Assembly (NCBI RefSeq): GCF_016735585.2
Contig: NZ_JAERSE020000001.1
Span: 620,001-684,000 of the forward strand
Source: Chryseobacterium tagetis
GTDB lineage: Bacteria; Bacteroidota; Bacteroidia; Flavobacteriales; Weeksellaceae
Direction: 5' to 3'
Length of the DNA: 64,000 bases
In this document: positions 61,438 through 64,000 of the stretch, in pieces
Layout of the letters: each line of letters begins with the position of its first letter
Numbering within the stretch: position 1 is the stretch's first letter
Position numbers and translations under genes: made by a program
Notes under the pieces: model-generated
Databases searched by the model: none
Seen by the model: only the letters and a program-made list of their open reading frames with translations
What the model was told of the DNA's origin: nothing

Positions 61438-64000
61438 ATGGACAGATTTTCATTCCTAAACGCAGCTCATTCTCAGTTAATTGAGGATTTATACCAACAA
61501 TATTTAAAATTCCCAGACTCTTTAGAACCATCATGGAAAGCCTTCTTTCAAGGTTTCGATTTTGCTTTAGAGAACTATGGTGATGATGAAAGTATTCAAT
61601 ACATTCAGGCTTCGGCCCCATCTGCACCTGCAGTACAGCAAATTTCTCAGGCGGCTGCCAACGGAGAAGTTCCTGAACACATCAAAAAAGAATTTAAGGT
61701 AGTCAACCTTATTGAAGCATACAGAACAAGAGGGCATTTGTTTACAAAGACAAACCCGGTTAGAGAAAGAAGACATTATACTCCGACTTTAGATATCGAG
61801 AACTTCGGTCTAGACAAGTCAGATTTAAATACAAAATTCAACTGTGCTGTTGAAACAGGAATGAAAGGACCTGCAACATTACAGGAACTGATTACACACT
61901 TAGAAAACATTTATTGTGATTCTATCGGTGTGGAATATATGCACATCAACAACGTTGAAGAAAAAGATTTCATCAAGCAATGGCTTCAGGTTAACGAAAA
62001 CCACCCGAATCTTTCAGCGAATGAAAAAACAGAGATTTTATTAAAATTAAATCAGGCGGTAGCTTTTGAAAACTATCTTCACACAAAATTTGTTGGACAA
62101 AAAAGATTCTCATTAGAAGGTGGTGAAACTTTGATTCCTGCATTGGATCAGTTGATCTCAAGATCTTCTCAACTTGGAGTTGATGAAGTTGTTCTAGGGA
62201 TGGCTCACAGAGGGAGATTGAATGTGCTTACCAATATCTTCGGGAAATCTTACAAACAGATCTTCTCAGAATTTGAAGGAAAAGAATTTGAAGAAGATGT
62301 ATTCTCGGGTGACGTTAAATATCACTTAGGATCATCTAAAAAAATCAAAACGGCTTCCGGAGAAGAAGTTGCCATTAACTTGACTCCGAACCCATCTCAC
62401 CTTGAAACGGTTGCTGCTCTTGTAGAAGGAATTTGCCGTGCAAAAGTAGATAACAAATATAAAGATTACGCAAAAGTGCTGCCAATCATCATTCATGGGG
62501 ATGGAGCAATTGCCGGACAAGGTATCGCTTACGAAGTAGCTCAGATGATGACGTTAGAAGGATACAGAACAGGAGGTACGGTTCATATCGTTGTAAACAA
62601 TCAGGTTTCATTTACAACCAACTATATGGATGCACGATCTTCAACTTACTGTACAGACATTGCAAAAGTTACAGAATCTCCTGTAATGCATGTAAATGCG
62701 GATGATGCAGAAGCTGTAGTTCACGCGATTCACTTTGCTGCTGATTTCAGAGCGAAGTTTGGTAAAGACGTTTACATCGACTTATTAGGATATAGAAAAT
62801 ATGGTCATAACGAAGGGGATGAGCCAAGATTTACTCAGCCTAACCTATACAAAACAATCTCTAAGCACCCGAATCCAAGAGAAATTTATAAAGATAAATT
62901 ATTGAAGGACAGCATTACTTCAAACGAAGTTATTGCTAAAATGGAGGCTGATTTCAAAGCACTTTTAGATAAAGATTTTGACGCTTCCAAAGAAATTGAG
63001 AAAAATGTAATGGATCTTTTCATGGCAGAAGACTGGACAAACTATCCGATCGGAAAGAGAGGAGCAGTTCAGGATGCTGTTGATACAAAATATGACTTAG
63101 AGAAGCTGAAAGAATTGGCAATTAAAATGTCAACACTTCCGGCTGATAAAAAGTTCTTGAATAAAATCACAAGACTTTTCGAAAACAGACTGAAAGCTAT
63201 CGAAGGAAACTCATTAGACTGGGCTTTGGGAGAGTGGTTGGCTTATGCAACACTTCTTGTGGAAGGTCACAACATAAGAATTTCCGGAGAAGATGTAGAA
63301 AGAGGAACATTCTCTCACAGACATGCTGTTGTAAAAACTGAAGATACAGAAGAAGAATACGTACCGCTAAGACACGTTTCTGAAAACAGATTTGATGTAT
63401 TCAACTCTCACCTTTCAGAATACGGAGTTTTAGGTTTCGATTACGGATACGCGATGGCTTCTCCTAATACTTTAACAATTTGGGAAGCTCAATTCGGAGA
63501 CTTCGTAAACGGAGCTCAGATCATTGTTGACCAATATTTAGCAGCTGCAGAAGAAAAATGGAAAATTCAGGACGGTTTGGTAATGTTATTGCCTCACGGT
63601 TCAGAAGGACAGGGTGCAGAACACTCTTCAGCTAGATTAGAGAGATTCTTAACGCTTTGTGCTAACGAAAATATGGTAGTTGCGAACATCACTTCGCCTG
63701 CAAACTATTTCCACTTACTAAGAAGACAGTTGAAATGGGCATTCAGAAAGCCATTGATCGTAATGAGTCCAAAATCATTGTTAAGACATCCAAAAGTGGT
63801 TTCTCCGCTTGAAGACTTCTCAAACAAAGGATTCCAGCCGATTTTAGACGATCCTACTGCTGATCCTAAAAAAGTAGAAAAATTGGTTCTTTGTTCAGGT
63901 AAACTATACTTCGAACTATTAGCTAAAAAAGAAGAATTAAACGCAGAGAATATCGCGTTAGTAAGATTCGAGCAATTGTATCCGTTACAAACAGATGCTA
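61438..64000 (+). CDS. sucA: 2-oxoglutarate dehydrogenase E1 component (3' end outside window)
   Basis: ATG 61438 (MDRFSFLNAAHSQLIEDLYQ); the frame stays open to the end of the window (854 codons). Visible: the N-terminal SWKAFFQGFDFALE, KKEFKVVNLIEAYRTRGHLF, VVLGMAHRGRLNVL, the ThDP-binding HGDGAIAGQGIAYEV...NNQVSFTT, the E1 substrate region GYRKYGHNEGDEPRFTQP, and the transketolase-like RFDVFNSHLSEYGVLGFDYGYA. It decarboxylates 2-oxoglutarate in the TCA cycle. sucB should follow. Confidence 0.97.
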   Translation, partial: MDRFSFLNAAHSQLIEDLYQQYLKFPDSLEPSWKAFFQGFDFALENYGDDESIQYIQASAPSAPAVQQISQAAANGEVPEHIKKEFKVVNLIEAYRTRGHLFTKTNPVRERRHYTPTLDIENFGLDKSDLNTKFNCAVETGMKGPATLQELITHLENIYCDSIGVEYMHINNVEEKDFIKQWLQVNENHPNLSANEKTEILLKLNQAVAFENYLHTKFVGQKRFSLEGGETLIPALDQLISRSSQLGVDEVVLGMAHRGRLNVLTNIFGKSYKQIFSEFEGKEFEEDVFSGDVKYHLGSSKKIKTASGEEVAINLTPNPSHLETVAALVEGICRAKVDNKYKDYAKVLPIIIHGDGAIAGQGIAYEVAQMMTLEGYRTGGTVHIVVNNQVSFTTNYMDARSSTYCTDIAKVTESPVMHVNADDAEAVVHAIHFAADFRAKFGKDVYIDLLGYRKYGHNEGDEPRFTQPNLYKTISKHPNPREIYKDKLLKDSITSNEVIAKMEADFKALLDKDFDASKEIEKNVMDLFMAEDWTNYPIGKRGAVQDAVDTKYDLEKLKELAIKMSTLPADKKFLNKITRLFENRLKAIEGNSLDWALGEWLAYATLLVEGHNIRISGEDVERGTFSHRHAVVKTEDTEEEYVPLRHVSENRFDVFNSHLSEYGVLGFDYGYAMASPNTLTIWEAQFGDFVNGAQIIVDQYLAAAEEKWKIQDGLVMLLPHGSEGQGAEHSSARLERFLTLCANENMVVANITSPANYFHLLRRQLKWAFRKPLIVMSPKSLLRHPKVVSPLEDFSNKGFQPILDDPTADPKKVEKLVLCSGKLYFELLAKKEELNAENIALVRFEQLYPLQTDA

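Overview
The window looks like chromosome from a member of the Bacteroidota, most likely Chryseobacterium or a close relative in the Weeksellaceae/Flavobacteriaceae. Reasons: low G+C, promoters with the Bacteroidota -7 box TAnnTTTG (often 15-40 nt before a start), a GldI-type peptidyl-prolyl isomerase, a DUF4294 protein, a GldI-cyclophilin/FKBP pair, and glgBAC plus a DAHP synthase-chorismate mutase fusion as found in flavobacteria. I see no rRNA, tRNA, CRISPR array, prophage or complete insertion sequence. The species assignment is inference from recognised proteins, not a database match.

Layout. 1-811: 3' end of a SNF2-family helicase. 884-13479: a potassium-uptake island. It has an NtrC-type sigma-54 activator, a small unknown protein, three micro-proteins (the last is KdpF), KdpA, KdpB, KdpC, two OmpL-like outer-membrane porins, a stand-alone KdpD sensor/Usp protein and a separate membrane histidine kinase. 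A four-helix-bundle (23S intervening-sequence family) gene on the opposite strand splits kdpA from kdpB. 13605-19884: a small unknown protein and an RND efflux operon (adaptor, pump, outer-membrane factor). 19955-30360: a ClC chloride transporter, small hypotheticals, a TonB-receptor-like beta-barrel, an SDR, a di-heme peroxidase and an MFS transporter. 30614-37571: an alpha-oxoamine synthase with a TetR regulator, dnaX with a frameshift at an A11 tract, a decayed small gene, aroG-type DAHP synthase/chorismate mutase, rsgA and ndk. 37635-54918: a GH29 fucosidase, rpe, an M42 peptidase, NUDIX proteins, mnmD, ilvE, gldI, a cyclophilin-FKBP fusion, an HPP protein, a short SSB, an HRDC protein, hisS, a TerD protein and a methyltransferase. 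54964-64000: a YtxH-like small protein, the glycogen operon glgB-glgA-glgC, an SRPBCC protein, and the 5' part of sucA.

Most notable signal. Two short intergenic elements (26907-26978 on + and 36953-37020 on -) share a perfectly identical 39-nt core. Each core is followed by its own, sequence-unrelated intrinsic terminator and preceded at the right distance by a TGGCAC-type sigma-54-like promoter. I read them as two copies of a sigma-54-dependent small RNA of about 65-72 nt. Further sigma-54-like sites precede the YtxH-like gene (strong match), the kdp operon and a 75-aa gene (both weaker). The window encodes one recognisable sigma-54 activator, beside kdp, so a small regulon linking potassium uptake, stress-type small proteins and an sRNA family is plausible but untested.

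Other structure: intergenic arrays of a degenerate heptamer GTRARAA (between kdpA, kdpB and kdpC, before rpe, and before mnmD's 3' end), at least three small palindromic MITE-like elements, and many perfect intrinsic terminators between convergent genes.
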